Assembly: GCA_019614645.1 (NCBI GenBank)
Contig: JABWDB010000019.1
Span: 2,278,501 to 2,342,500, forward strand
Origin: Stratiolaelaps scimitus
Taxonomy: Eukaryota > Arthropoda > Arachnida > Mesostigmata > Laelapidae
Reading direction: 5' to 3'
DNA: 64,000 nt
A program made the position numbers and the translations under genes. The first letter of the stretch is position 1; each line of letters starts with the position of its first letter. Below the pieces are notes generated by a model. It had not been told where the DNA came from, did no database searches, and saw nothing but the letters and a program-made list of their open reading frames with translations. Shown one piece after another: positions 25,401 through 38,701 of this stretch.

Positions 25401-27573
25401 GTTGCTAGTAGTACGAACGGAAAGCAGAAGCGGTCTGTAGTCCCAGGTGGCGCGGCCGGCAGCGCCGATGGCGCCGCCCGCACAGAAATAGAACACACGT
25501 GAACATCGGTCAGGCATCACCGCACGGCTAGGCAAGCCATAGGCTCCGTTGTTGGTGCTCTATGTTTGACTGGCTCTGCGAAAGCGTATGCCATTAGAGC
25601 GAGTATCGGCCCCAAACGTATGCCTGCTAGCTATACACTGGAAAGTATACACTAGCTTTGAAAAATAACACTAGTCAGTTCGATTTGACACGGAAGCACC
25701 TTTCCACACATCTGTCAATACCTGCTTGCCACAGCGAGCTCAAGCACTGCTGGCCTCTTCAACATCCGCGAACCCCGACCATATGTTGCGACGCCGTCTG
25801 GTTGCCTTTCGTGTTTGAAGCTCTACATCCAATCGAACTCACCCAATTCGAAGGAGAAACTACGATAACAATGGACGAAGCTAAATTGGTCTCAGTGGCG
25901 TGACGCCCGGGAACCCAGCGGCCACTGTTCCAGCTCAGAGTCGTCCCTTCGATGCGGGTTTTCGAGATGCTAACGTTAACACTGTTTTAAGCTGGGATGT
26001 TTCACGAGCCCGCGTGGTCACTTGGTAATGACCCTACAAACAGACGACTTCGAAGCTCGTCGGTGATAACTTCCCCTGCTAAGAAATGGTGCTAATGAGA
26101 ATAGGCGGCGAGACGATGTGGATGAAATATTTGTAGAGATATGCTCCGGGCAAGGATTCAGTATAAATGGCGAAGAGGAGAACATAAAATGTAGATTAGA
26201 CTAGCTGATTAAGGCTACAAGGGGTTGCGCCCATCTGAAGACTCTTTGTTAAATAGATATCAATTAAAAAATACTTGAGTTCCCTGTACGATCACACTAG
26301 TCTTAGCTTTAAGGATCACAATATTACATATCTGTGAAGGCGGCACGATTTGTCTGCAGCCATGTAGTTTAATTCGGTGCCCGACAGACACATCGGTCGA
26401 ACATACTATACATTAGTCTCGCCTCCTTGATACAACGAGAGCAACATAGCTGATGGCGATATGGCTCGCGTGAGCTAGCGTGATTCATCTATAGATGACA
26501 CGACGTTACATGAATCAGGGACGCCCCTTGTCGCGTAGCCTTCCCATTCAACGGCACGACGCCTTGATCGATGAGCATCATCGGCTGGTCTCATCGTAGG
26601 CAGGCGAACCTGCGTACGATGACCACCATCTACCGAATTGCACAGTAAGCTGTCGAATTTCACTGCTGTCCAATTTCCGGGGTTAGGAGTAAACATAAGA
26701 GCTTCGTAAAACGCATGCAACGATCTCTTCGTATAGGGAAAAATAATATAGAGAACTGTAAATAATGTAGGCCACGTAAGTGAGATTACATAATATAAGT
26801 ATAGTATACTAAACAGTAGACTACACACGTTGCTGCTCCCGCCGTCAATTTAAGTTCAACTTGTGTTGGCGGAGCCGTCGAAGAAAGTTTGCATGACGGC
26901 TCGGCTAACAGCTCTGGGTAGTACAACACTAGGGATCTGTAGTTCGCAAACGTGTGGCGAGTCATCCGACTGCTCCTGTATTGACTTTCCCGCCGCTTTT
27001 ACCGAAAGTGGCCTAAGGCAGCTTGAGGACGTTGTTGGCGACGAGGAGGGTGTATGTTAACTGGGGTCGAATAGCGTCGGTGGTGCGCGGCCTTTTCGTC
27101 AATAGCCAACTGAATATGGATGAGGACGCTGGATCTGTTCTGACGGTGAGCGCCGTCTGAGAGGCAGCAGCACTGCGGAGCCTGAAGCGGGCATCTTTAA
27201 AGCCTCGGTGTTATTCCGAGTTCGTAACGCCTCGGCCATGTGCCCGCATCACTGTGCAGCCTTCCTCATCCAATCTCTCCCATTGCCGTCATCGTCGCTC
27301 TCATTCTTTCACTGTGTCTGGCCGTTGGTCCGATCACTCCGATCTTGTCGTATCGAATATTACAGGGAAGTACTAGCTGGCAGACTCGTCTCGCACGGTT
27401 AGCAGGTGTGAGAGCATGCAGCTCTGCGCAGAGAAATCTGGTTGGCGAATCGCATACCATTCCCCATTTGCAGGTATTGCAACCGAAGCTCCGTGGCTCT
27501 ACTTCGGCAAAACGCATGGCAACATCAAGCCAAAATCGGGCGGAGGGAAACGCCAGACCAACGCATGCTTATC

Positions 27574-27599
27574 GGCTACTACCTCGCTAGGTAGTAGCC
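27574..27599. repeat. Short perfect hairpin
   Basis: Arms of 11 nt (GGCTACTACCT and AGGTAGTAGCC) flank the 4-nt loop CGCT. Role unknown; the arms are probably too short for a microRNA precursor. Confidence 0.7.
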
Positions 27600-29191
27600 C
27601 ATCGAAAAGCGAGGCGTATGTCCGTCACTAGCGCGCGTCGTAGACGGGCCAGTGCAAAGGACTGCCCCGCTACAGGGTTTCTCGTAAACGCATGCCCTGA
27701 CCGAACCGTAGGGAATAGTAGCACTTTTCTTTCTTTGCCGTCGCCTCTGCGTGCGTCGCTACTCCCTTCTACCTCCCGTCGCTATCTCCCCGCTGGCTGC
27801 TCCTACGCTGTTCTCCTTGGAAATCGCGAACCGCCTCTGCCGCTGTCAGGGCCCAGAGGTTCGTTCGGTGGACAGAATTTAATGGAGTGGTGCGTTCTTT
27901 GGTGAAACAGAGAAGGGGAGAGAGGGAGAGAAACCTGAGAGAAAATGAGCAGAGGAGAACAGGGAACGGCCGACGGACGCACAGAGCGGAGAGTGTGCCG
28001 CTTTTGCTAGACACCCAACAGAGAGCGTTTTCCGAGCGCGTGCCGCGCGTTAGATGGCTGGTTGCTCAGCAGAGCTGGTGTGGTGGTGGTGCCGGAACGC
28101 TGTTGGAGCCGCCTGCGTCTGCTCCCGTTCTCAGCCCTACGGCTTGCTTGCCTGTACCCCAATCGATGAGATTGATCACCCGCAGCAGCAGCAGCTACCC
28201 CTAGCAGTAGCTGAGTCTGCTGTCCCTGAAGCTGCAGTGGCCATCCGGGATTCGGTGGGGTTATACGCCACCGAGACCCCCAGCGAGACGAACGAGAACA
28301 CACGATAGAGTGAACAAAGAGCGAAGAGAGACTATTCGTCGTAGGGCCGAAAGTAAGAGCGGACGAAATGCCTCGAAAGGAAACGACTCGAGGCTGACGA
28401 CCGACGAGAAGCACTGCCGAAGCAGCGCTCGAAGGGGCAACACTTCATCACAGTGGTTCGTCTCGAGTGCGCTTGCTAGCGAGTGCGCGGTTAACACGAG
28501 AGAGACAAAGAGAGATGGGAGAGGGAGAGAGAGAGTGGTCGTAGGACAACTACGAAGAAATAGGGCAATACTATATTATACAGAGGATCACCGACTATTT
28601 AGTGGCTATCACACGCGTGGCTGTGTCACAAAGCCAGACGTGTAGCCTATGTGAGGCGTTCACATCTGCGTAGGTAGTCCAAACGTTTAGCCATGAAGAC
28701 AGATAGATTGGGTATGGCTTGATATTTTATAAGGGTCGATACAATGCACGCGCATCCTTAGACAATGCGTTGAATATGTTCGAACACAAATACATGGAGC
28801 ATCAAGCTCAAGTTATAAATAGATGTATGATATCATATTTCTATGTAGGTTATAGATAATACTGTAACATTAGCATGCAAACATAGACCGCAAATGTGTA
28901 CGAAAAACGTCTTTGAGAAACTCGCATTTAACGTTGCTAAGTAAAGGGTGACTAAATATTACAAACGGGCAAATACGTCTGGTATGAACTGATTCACATT
29001 GTGGAACAAAGCGTTATTTTTCACAAAAGTTTTCTATCGCAAGCGATTTATCCGAGTAACTTCAGTTTTCTTTCCACCTGGCTATGAAATGCATCATAAG
29101 CTGGCTTTGTTTCAAAGGGTTTCATTATCACTACATAACGTTAACTCTACAAGCGAAAACACATGTGGTGTATAGGGAGGCAATTACGAAC

Positions 29192-29311
29192 CTTTAGCAT
29201 ATTTCCAGCGAACAACGGGATCTGGCTCACCCTCGGCCTGACAGTCGAACGTTATCGAAGTGGACATGATTGCTGACATATCCCGCGGAGCGATCTTCCA
29301 CCGAGGAGGAG
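29192..29311 (-). CDS. Dscam: Dscam exon: front half of Ig8
   Basis: This exon is the shortest found, 120 nt, phase 1 at both ends, and too short for most ORF filters. The acceptor is GTCGTTCACAG. The donor is G|GTTCGT, a weak match to consensus, but an in-frame stop follows within three codons and no better GT lies nearby. It encodes PPRWKIAPRD, a hallmark of Dscam Ig8, then the first core Cys in TFDCQAEGEPDP and the Trp in VVRWKYAK. The intron position just after the Trp strand is the one used in other arthropod Dscam genes. A 12.4 kb intron separates it from the back half of the domain. Confidence 0.84.
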
Positions 29312-30543
29312 CTGTGAACGACGTAACAAGAACATCTCAGTAAGTGAACACTGGTCGCCGTACACACGTACACATGCTCCTTATACGAGGCAACGGGGCG
29401 TCTGCGCTTCCCGTCGGGTGTGGACCTATCAAATGTGCTTAGAGGGGTCGATCGTCAAAGCCAGCCTTGCCACAAGCCGAAATCGCATCTACGGTGGAGC
29501 CACGCTCAGCCGCGTGACGACCACGGTGAGTTCATTCTTCGGGGATGTGCGCCGGCCATGAAACGGCACTGGCGCTGGCCAGCTTGCGGTGTGCGGGGTT
29601 CAGATGAAGAAGTGTACACAGGACAGCCTTATGGGAGGGGGTGGGGGGGTGGGAGGAGGCTATGACAGTTGTTCCGGGAGACACTGCGTGGGATGATGTG
29701 AACGCGGCATCAGAGGTCGTTTAGGGGAGCATTGCTAGGGACGCGGGAGGAGGGGTTAAAGTCATCGCGAACGTTCCGCCGTCCCTTGTTTGTCTACCAA
29801 ACAAGCGTGCCCGCCTGCAGCACCGAGTCAACGACAAACACGCGAAGTCGTAGCGTTACTATCGCATTGGCCAACGGCCCGCAACTTTGCCAATCGCTCC
29901 CTGGTCGGTTAGTTGACCAGTGGCTTATTACACGAAGAACCAAAGACGGTAAGCTCTTCGACAATAGAACGCAAAAAAAAACGCAGCCTGATGAGTATTT
30001 TCTGCTGTTGTTTAGCGTAAAATCTTCTGCAGGGTATTCTGTGTGCCATTTCGTATGAGTACACTTCTATAGAGGGTCTGTACAGGGCTATTTTTACTAA
30101 ATGCGTATCCTCGAATGGATATAAGTGGTACGGCTGGAGCATAGATTTTTACGTTGATGGTTCTACGGTTGCAACGTTTGAATTTACTTGTCAGTGCTAA
30201 CCGTATTCTCAGCCTGAATTATATAGGCTAATGACGACTGAGAAGGCAGATTTCATTTGAGTCTCGCAGAGAAAAAACAACAGGTGTAACACAGGATATA
30301 ATGATTAGTTCACTAAAAGCATCCCCGTTTGAGTCCTAACGACTCATAAGTTATAGTGACCAATCACAATCAATGCACAATGACAATTTGTAATCAGGCG
30401 AAATTCTAGACCAAGGCCGTTCTACAAGCCGGCGGTGGCCATATAGATAATGCAAAATCACGATGCATGCGAGAACACTGTGCGGTGTCAAGTGCCGAGC
30501 GTACGCTAGCAGCCTGCTGCTTCTGTTTACAGTCGGAGCTAAC
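29312..30543. other. Intron between Ig7 and Ig8 exons (1.2 kb)
   Basis: Nothing recognised beyond splice ends. It holds a G-rich patch near 29635-29655. I looked here for a second Ig7-type exon (APQI start, W-x-x-x-G, YTC) and saw none. Confidence 0.6.
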
Positions 30544-30837
30544 CTTTAACGAGAAGCATGGCAGTATAGTTGGATACGGCGGCGTTGTTGTTTGCCACGC
30601 ATGTATAATTGCCGGTGTACGCCCGGGTAACATTGTTGATCGTCAGAAACGACGAGTACTCGGAAGGATTACTCAGCTGGACGTTGCCGTGGTCCTGGCC
30701 GTCGCGTAGCGGCTGTCCGTTGCGCCACCATGACACCCGCATCGGTGGGTCACCATCGATGATGTTGCACGACGCCATCGCCCTCATGCCCTCGTGGATC
30801 TTGTCCGAGAACAGGATCGGAGATATCTGAGGCGCCG
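30544..30837 (-). CDS. Dscam: Dscam exon: complete Ig7 domain
   Basis: This exon has 294 nt and is phase 1 at both ends. The acceptor is TTCCCTTTACAG and the donor G|GTTAGC. It begins SAPQISPILFSDK, the typical start of Dscam Ig7 (APQI-x-P). Core residues follow: Cys in ASCNIIDG, Trp in VSWWRNG, and Cys in GNYTCVANN. Three possible N-glycosylation sites (NVT, NYT, NYT) lie in the last third. In Drosophila Dscam1 this domain is encoded by the exon 9 array, with dozens of mutually exclusive copies that set binding specificity. Here one copy is visible, flanked by introns of only about 1.2 kb on each side. Neither intron shows another Ig-like reading frame by eye. This points to a Dscam paralogue without an Ig7 array. 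Confidence 0.88.
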
Positions 30838-32090
30838 CTGTAAAGGGAAGACACAGAAACGTCGATCAAATATAGGCAGGCACCGTGTGAGTGTATCCTG
30901 TATGGACCGAGCCGTTAGGCGGCAAAGGAGCAAGGACACGCGTTTGAGCTGTGTGGTGGCTGAAAGAGTGGCACGGGTACAATACTGTACGACATCGCCA
31001 TCTCTCTGTGTGCTACTCTCGCCTCAGCGACCATCAGAGAGATGAAGAGAGCAGATGCGGATAGAGAGAGAGCGAGAGAGCCTCAGAGAAATAGCTACAT
31101 TCGTAGATGTACACGATGTCACAGGGATCGTGTGGAGGGGCCCCGCCGCGAGAGCCAGACCGGACATGTCCGCTCGCCGCGCCCTTGTTGCCCTTGTCCG
31201 GTTCCATTGTCTGGCCCTATCCTATATCCGCTGTTCGAGGAGCGCAGTACAGAGCGCGGAGAGACATCTGCTGCACACATTCGACACGGCGTATGAAGAT
31301 GTTGGAGGCCGTCTCTCAGAGCGACACGAAGCGTATGACTCTGCTAGCACCCTAGCAGCCTCGTGACATATCTGCCGCCCCCGTTCTCTACTGACTGTCG
31401 TTTACAATACCTACTTAATTTCCCTTTCGCTCAGCAGTTGCTGCTGCTGCCGCTGCTGCTGCTGTTGTGTCACAAGCAAAGTGCGAATAAGCTACAAACG
31501 TAATAGCGTGCTAGGAAGGAAGTGCTGTTAGAGAGGAAAATGTATAATCATTGATGTGTACATCACGCAGTAAACGCATGAGTGCATACATTTACGTTTA
31601 GCTATGGTTCAGGTTAAGGTTTTAATGGTTTATTAAAGGAGCTGCAATTTTACAATGGTAACTATAATATTATGTGTGGTGTATTGTATTATGTTGTATA
31701 CGTAGGGTGTAAATATTACACTGGAAAGAAAGTTAGCACCGAAATACGTTAACCACGATGAGTGCAAGTTTGGTTAGCTCACGGCTCTGAAATGCCTTCT
31801 CTATACTGTAATGCATTAGCTGCACTGGATTGTAGCTTGTGCACAGTTTCGCTGGATTTGTTAGCAGGTAGTATTTTCAGCGAAATTAGATGTGGAGACT
31901 GAGAAACTGCCTATTCGACACCCTCTTCCATACCACTTCGGCGCTGAGGGCCATGAGGATTATGTATGTATGCGAATAAAGGGGAATGACTGTATCGGAT
32001 AGAGTTTGCTTAAACGTGTCTCAGCGTATTGTAACAGCAGGTAAAACATTTCGATTTAAAGAAAAAACAGCGCATCCCCAATATACTTAC
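30838..32090. other. Intron between Ig6 and Ig7 exons (1.25 kb)
   Basis: Holds a CTG-type triplet repeat (31439-31466) and GA-rich stretches near 31040-31085. No Ig-like frame seen, so no sign of an alternative Ig7 exon upstream of the one at 30544-30837. Confidence 0.6.
31439..31466. repeat. (CTG)n triplet repeat
   Basis: CTG units with CCG and TTG interruptions, which read as CAG in the Dscam transcript, in the Ig6-Ig7 intron. Confidence 0.9.
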
Positions 32091-32252
32091 ACACAACGGT
32101 GACCATCACGCTCCTGGAGGCGTTCTTCGCACCGTAACCTTTTGCTATACAGGTGTATAGGCCGGCATCGTCCTTACGAGCTTCGTGGATCGACAGGCTG
32201 CTCCGATCCTCGGCTAGACCGTACCGAGGTTCCCGAGAGATCTGCCGATTAT
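32091..32252 (-). CDS. Dscam: Dscam exon: back half of Ig6
   Basis: This exon has 162 nt and is phase 1 at both ends. The acceptor is GGCAATTGCAG. The pyrimidine-rich tract lies unusually far upstream (about 30-60 nt), with a purine-rich stretch between. The donor T|GTAAGT is close to consensus. Joined to the previous exon the split codon gives Asp, and the protein reads KKDNRQISREP, which lines up with the DNR motif of insect Dscam Ig6. The second half of the fold follows: SLSIHEARKDDAGLYTC with the second core Cys, then IAKGYGAKNASRS with an NAS glycosylation site, then VMVTVV. It lies 7.9 kb from the Ig6 front half and 1.25 kb from the Ig7 exon. Confidence 0.86.
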
Positions 32253-33374
32253 CTGCAATTGCCGTCCCGCCACAAGAGGCAACAGAAATGAGAGATAGGG
32301 GAGAGAGAGAGATAGGGAGAGGAAAGGAAAAGACGAGAATAAACGGATGAAAGAAAGAAAGAACGGAACCGTGGCTAGTGGCCATAGCCTTAGCTGATTC
32401 GCTATTCCCTTATCAGAAACGACGAATCGGCTCATATAGGCAAGTGCTCGGACGCCGCCAGCCGCCACCCGCACTGCCCGCCATCGCTGTTGGCCCTCAT
32501 CCCAGTCAAGCTCTCGTGCTATGGCCTCCCGGGAGAGACTGGAGCAATAGCACCCCGGTCCGCGGAGAGGCTGGCATCGGCAATAGTCTTCGTCTCGACC
32601 CCAGCCCCATGCTGACACCGTCCAACTTTCCTTGGCCTTTCTTGGTCTCATCGTACTTCTTATGATCGCGCGAGAGCGTTGGGCCTATAGGGTGGCGTGC
32701 TTGGTAATACTTGTATGGCTGTACGTTGAGAGAGTCTCTGAGCCTCTCAGTGTACTGTATAGCATGTGTGGGAGTGCGCTTTCTACCGAAAGACGATGCT
32801 AGGGATGGGAATATGGGAGGCTGGTTCGTTGGTTAGCCGGTTGGGCTGGTCTGGTCGCAACGCTCGCCGAGCCGGCACCCACTCGCCTACCCGTGTTAGG
32901 CCTGCAACAGGCGATGAATATATGCATCGTTGGCTGCATGCAAGTGTTGGCAACATAGCGCTCGCTAGCTGTATCCAGGGCAGCGAAAAGGCCTCATCCC
33001 TGTACCGATGGGGTCCCCTTATGCAAGGTCCCTAGCAAGGTCTATGTAGCAAGCATGTTACAGTGCAACAACGACCGATCCATACTCCGTACATAATTTC
33101 ATGCTAGCATGGACCAGCCAGCAATCCGCGATTCTCGGGCCATTCCGGAGAAAGGGGTTTCTGCTCTGCGCGCATTTCGTACGTTTCATCGTATTTTGTA
33201 GTACCGTTTCACTTGTGGGTAATGCTTCGGTAGGATATTCGAACGTTTGACCGATCAGCGACAAGGAACGTTCTGGTCGTCCACACTACAGCCCCTCAGC
33301 CGTCTGCCTTTTTCGAGCCTTGCTGTGCTTACGTCGTCGATTGAACCAGCGTTAGCAACAGCACGACCGTGCTT

Positions 33375-33396
33375 TATATATATATATATATATATA
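33375..33396. repeat. (TA)n
   Basis: A TA repeat of about 11 units. Confidence 0.9.
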
Positions 33397-36300
33397 ATGG
33401 TGGAGAGGTAGTCTAGCAAGCTTCATCGCATTATTCGCAATGCTTCATCAGTGACGACGACGGCCGCGGTAACGGCAACCATCCACCGTCTTAGTCGACT
33501 ACATGTTCCTTGTTAGCTCGTGGCTCGTGACTCGGTAGGATCGACAGCCATCTGCCCATATCCGCCAGGGCGAATCAAGTCGATTCTGTGCTCGTCAGTG
33601 CTGCATAGACATGCCATCCCCATACGCGACCATCCCTCACAACACCGTAGTGATATTACAGGTCCTCTGTACACTCACCCGTACAACGCGAGAGAGCAAT
33701 GCAAAGATGACTGTCCCGGTCGCCGGGAACCGGGACACTGCGGGCGCGTGCGTTGACGTACTCACGGCTCGCCGGGCAGCCGGACTAAGAGAGATGCGCG
33801 CATTGAGAGGATAGGACGAGCTTGGCCAGCGGGTCCTTCCCTGCTGGCTCCGCTCGTCGAAGCTTCACTCGTTGCCTCTGTCTCATGGATACCGACAGAA
33901 GCAGGCGGCCAGGAGGAGAGCAGAGGACGAGAAGGCAAAAGCACTCGGCAACTCGGCATCAAGAACTGGGGACATGGAGGTAGACATTCGAATCAGTCTG
34001 CCTGCTGGACAACGCGAGGTCGGACGGGTAGAAGGGGTCAAGTAGACCGAGGCGATCGGAATCATTATAGACACGATGGACAACTACAGGCGGATGGCAC
34101 ACACTGTTGGCATAATGTACAGCATGCATGGGCACAGCTAGAACTGAGCTCACATCCCTGTTCTCCCTTCTCCATCGTGTCCCCCCCTCTTTCGCATTGA
34201 GCGTCCGGGGATCTGGAAGTAGCCTAGCAAGTAGCAGTGGAGCGCTCGTCGTCGGCCAGTATCGTCGAGCAGCTCAATATTCAGTAGCCAGTAGACTCAT
34301 CTGAGCAGACATGACGGAAGCACGCCAATACAATCCATATAACTATGCCAGTGGTACATACATGCAGCGAGAACCACAGGAATGGTCGGGCGAGAGACTC
34401 GCAACTCGGACCGTGTTAGCTACAACTTGCACTGCCACGACTACTGCCGCAACTACATACGATTGCACGTGATAATGTAGCAACGAGCATTTCTCGTCGA
34501 AGCTATGTACACTGAGGCTTCACTTCTGTCGAGACCACTGCATCCGCTGGCACATTCGCGAGTGGACGGATGCCTGACTACGTCGAGTGGCAATAAGCAC
34601 GCTTGAGCTGGCCACATGATGAGTAGCATTGGGCGCACTTGCCAAGCGTACCAAGATCGTATTCGTTCGCTGCTGGTCTCAGGCAAGCGACACACTACCT
34701 GACTCCGTTTCTCCTTGGAGAGTCACTAGCGTCGTCTGAGCCACCGCGCGGGTTCTGTTTGAGCTGAGGGTCGTGTGAGTTCCAGTCAACACTAGCTCGT
34801 TGTTCGCGATTTACTTCAAACTGCCCTCTTTGATTCAGGATCTGCGAGAGAAAAGAGCTCCGGCTCGGCTTTGTTCACCGAGAACCGCCATGCTAAAATC
34901 GAGCAGCGCCAGTCCGAGCAGGCTAAAAGGTGGGCTGGGGAAGACGTGAGACGGGGCTCACGCCCTCGGATCCTTCGAGGCCTTCTAGAGTTATGGGGAC
35001 TCGTCGCGGAACTCCTACGCCGTGTTCCGCTCCCTCCCTGTTCTCACCTTCTGTATTGGAAATCAAACCAAGGTGACGAACACCTCTTCTTACCCTGCTA
35101 CTTCATTGTGCAGGCATTTCTTTCCCTGGGTCTCCCGTCGCAACACACTTTCCTCCTGTGCCGGCGTCCTCGCCACTGCAGGCTACGGCTTTGCCTTCAC
35201 GTACGTTGCTCGTTGTCTCGTCGTGGCGGCTTCATGGTACCGCTGCCTTCCGACGATGCTCAACGATGCCGTGTGGAATGACTCCCAAAAAACTAGCTAC
35301 CAGCGTACAGCAGCATCCAAAACAAGGCTGCCGAGCCTGGCGCACCCTCTCAGTGTAGGAGAGCTGGCTGATGGAAGCCGAGTGCTGTAGGAAGGCCGCT
35401 CATATCATTCGTTGCGAACAAGCGAGCGCTGGATGGGTCCCAGCTTCTGCTTGTACTGCGGGTGCTGCTGCTGGCGGTAGCGGCAGCGGCGACGGCGAAA
35501 ACGGGTGGCAAAGGAGGCGTTTTCGTACAGAGGAAGTCAGTGGTGAGATGCGAGAGTGAGATTCGCAAAACGAAGAGGAGAACTTCACAGCTTCGAGAGC
35601 TTTGGAGAAGTTTGTTTGTAAACAAAGCACACTCACTTCTGGCGGCTTCGGGGCAGGCACCACCTCCTTGCTCGAGTGTCTGTCTGTGTGTGTTCGTGGT
35701 GTACTATTCTATGTGCTACAATATAGACACACAAACAAGACAGACATAACAGTCAGGCACAACGACTTGGAAAGGCGAGTGGCGCGGCAGTACCAAGAGG
35801 TCCCTAAACCGTGCGCCCTCCCCGCTCCGGACTCTTTTGCCCCACTATGGAGAAGTCCTTTTGAGAATTCATAACCGTTTTGCGCAGCGCCCCCACCGCC
35901 CATCGTCTTCTTGCCGCCTGCTCCAGCCAACCCAGCATCCACCCCACTTCTGAGCGCCAATGGCGGCGCTGGGCCGGCGAGAGTAGCGCCAAGCGTCTTT
36001 CTGAGTGTCTTTTCGCACTCTCAGCGAGTCTCCGCATGTGTGTGTCTATGCATCTGTGTGTCCGCCTCTATCTCCGTGGGGTTTATGTGTACGCTGCTGT
36101 GTCAGTATGGGATAACGCTTTGCATAAAGCGCTTCTCGCTGTAGCCCACTCTCGCTTTCACTCGGCTCGCGAGTGTTTGAAACCTCCTCTAGGCAGCGCT
36201 GTCGAGGCCGACGTTAGCCGGCCAGCTGAACACGGAGCAAAGAGGCGACGCCGGCAACGACACCGGAGTAAACGGGTATATGCGTATAGTACGTATACAT

Positions 36301-38701
36301 ATACATTGTCTCTTCTAGGCTCGAATGGAACGAAACGAGTGGCTCGCCCCACAACCGCTACTGGACCACCACTGACTCCACGACCAGTCCTGCTTTCTGG
36401 CCTTGCCGCTGATGTGTGGCCAATGGTGGCGGTGGTTTGTTGGCTCTCTCCAACGAACGAAAGCCGACCACGATGGGCAGGTCCTCTCCTCTTCCCTCTG
36501 GAGCGACTCTCCAGGCAAACGGGGCTAAACAAAACTTTGTAATTTTAGTTGGACCCCACGCCTCTTAGCTTTCCCACGACCCCAGTTCCTCTACCCTCTT
36601 CTTTTCAGTACTCGCTAAAGCAAGACCTAAGCAAGGTTAGCCAGCTAGACTTACCTACCTTTAGAACCATCCGCACTACGCGGCTTCTTGTCTCAAAGTG
36701 AAGAATATGCCTCTCGGAGACTTTCGTTTTTTGTCTAGCCTGAAGCAAGCCGATAAACCGGCGCTCTTAAAGCATCATTCGGTGCACGCGAACGAACAAC
36801 GATACGGCAAAAGCACAACAAAATAAAACAGAACTTGTCACTTCCCGCCCATTGCGATGATATAAGGCTAAGGCGGAGGATCAATTTCTCCTTTTTCTTT
36901 GCTCCGTTCGGCCTAGTCGGGAACAAACGCTGCCGAAAGGGAAAGACACAGAGTCTGAAGACAGGCCAAACCGAACCAGCAGACGGTCGCCTATCCCAGA
37001 TCTCTTCAGTTCGAGCTAGCGCAAGAACGCAAGGAGGTAGAAGAGACTGCAGCGGATAGCGGTGGAGGCAGGGACATCACACTTTCATCGCTTCTCAGTT
37101 AGCGTTCGATTCCTCTCGGGTTTCAGTTGCTCTTGTACTGCCGCTTATTTTTCCCGCTCAAAATCCGCCGCTTTTGCCATTGACCCGTTCTCGCGAACGG
37201 GGTGACTGGCTGCCAGGGTGGCGGAGCCTCCCCTCCTTCGCCCGCACACACAGAACACCGAAAGCCTCTCTTCATTTCCTGTTTTAACTTTAGATATATC
37301 AGTAAGGTGTATCATCTATTGTGCGACGATGGTGGCAGCAGCGCCGACGCCGGCAGCTCCGTATAGCCTGTCCCTAGCCTGTCCGGTACACGGCGACGCG
37401 ATAACTGCACGGCGTGCCGGGTTCCCTCGGCACGATTGTGGTCGCGGGTGGGTGTCCGTGTGTCTGTATGTCTCTCTGTTCGGAATTTCCTTGAGCTGTC
37501 TCAGACGGTGGAGCGACGAAACACAGCGAGGGCGCGAACTCTGAACGGAACAATCGGAAGCCGGAGCGCGCCTTGGTCGTTTCACACACGTCTTCGTCGG
37601 CTGTCCGCTAGCTCGCTCGCTTACGACCCCGACTCGACATCCGAATCTTCTCGTCGTGTCCTGCTCTTTTCCCATTTTCGGGGTGCGTTTCCAATAGCTT
37701 GAGAAATAGCGAGCAAAGGAATGGCTGTGGGACAGAGAGCGAGAGAGAGAGAGTGGAGAGCGCCAGTGATGAGAAAAGCAAGCTCCGAAGGAGCTTAAGC
37801 TCCCTAAAAGCTAGAGCCGTATCCGTCGATATCTGGCGACCCTCAGAAGCCGTTCTCACACCTGGCTAGGCTCAGGAGCTCAGCCATCGGCTAGCTCTGT
37901 CTTCCTCTCAACTACTCACAGCAACCGCCTACTATTGGTGTCACACTTCATGCCACAACATCACGGCACCGCCATCATCACGACAGCCGAGTGCTAGTTG
38001 TTACTCATGCGTATATTATAATGTTATGTTATAAGACCAATACCATAGATCTGTGGGTAGAACGATGGGTAGTATGTGGCTTCGATGTACGTTCCCATCG
38101 GCGCAAATCTTACCACATCTCGAGTTGCTCTCAGCCGTTCGTTGTCCGTATTTGAAGCCAAACGCAGCTCACAGTGTGCAAGTTTGATCAAAAAGGTGTT
38201 CAAGATGTCGGCGGCACGCGCTCAGCAAAAATGTCTCATAGTTTGTGACTAACTTAATCTAACACTTTAATGATTGCCTGTTCAAGGCAAGATAATGCCT
38301 CGTGGGCTATTCCAGTGAGTAAAATGTAAACGCGTTAGATGGCATGAGCAATAGATAATATTCTTGCTCAACGTCTATCCAATATATTTATAATGATTTG
38401 TTGTTCCAGACGAAGCGATGACAAGAGTTGATCCATTCAAGACCATTCAATCGCGATTCTGCAAGTCCTCAGGGAGGCACCTGACAGTGTGCAGCATGCC
38501 CTGTCCATCATGTTGTCACTCGACGGTCCTGAGGCGACAGTTCCAATTGTCACATCCTTGGAGCTCTTGCTCAGTGCTACTGGCACGGGCGGTGTCCAGA
38601 CACCGAGATCCAGTTATATTACACCAACACGAAGGACTACACTGAACTAGCGGCGCAGTCATATCTGATATGCTCATAAGCAAATAGCCAAACAAACAAG
38701 C

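Larger units (their letters stand above)
16751..29191. other. Intron inside Ig8 (12.4 kb)
   Basis: No coding exon recognised. AT-rich next to both exons (16.8-18 kb and 28.7-29.2 kb) and GC-richer between. TA repeats at 17381-17403, 19429-19450 and near 23137. Plus-strand open frames of 184 codons (19586-20140) and 130 codons (23687-24079) have no family resemblance I can name. Confidence 0.6.

Noticed and set aside
27574..27599. Minus strand contains GAGGTAGTAG, the start of the let-7 microRNA, in a hairpin.
   Set aside because: The match ends after 10 nt, the rest of let-7 is absent, and arms of 11 nt with a 4-nt loop are far too short for a precursor.
35880..36542. 220-codon plus-strand open frame.
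   Set aside because: No domain, Arg/Ser/Ala-rich, and overlapping frames are also open on the other strand. It looks like chance in GC-rich DNA.
36640..36670. AGGTAGGTAAGT on the minus strand, considered as a recursive splice site in the Ig6 intron.
   Set aside because: No pyrimidine tract precedes the AG, so the required combined acceptor-donor is not there.
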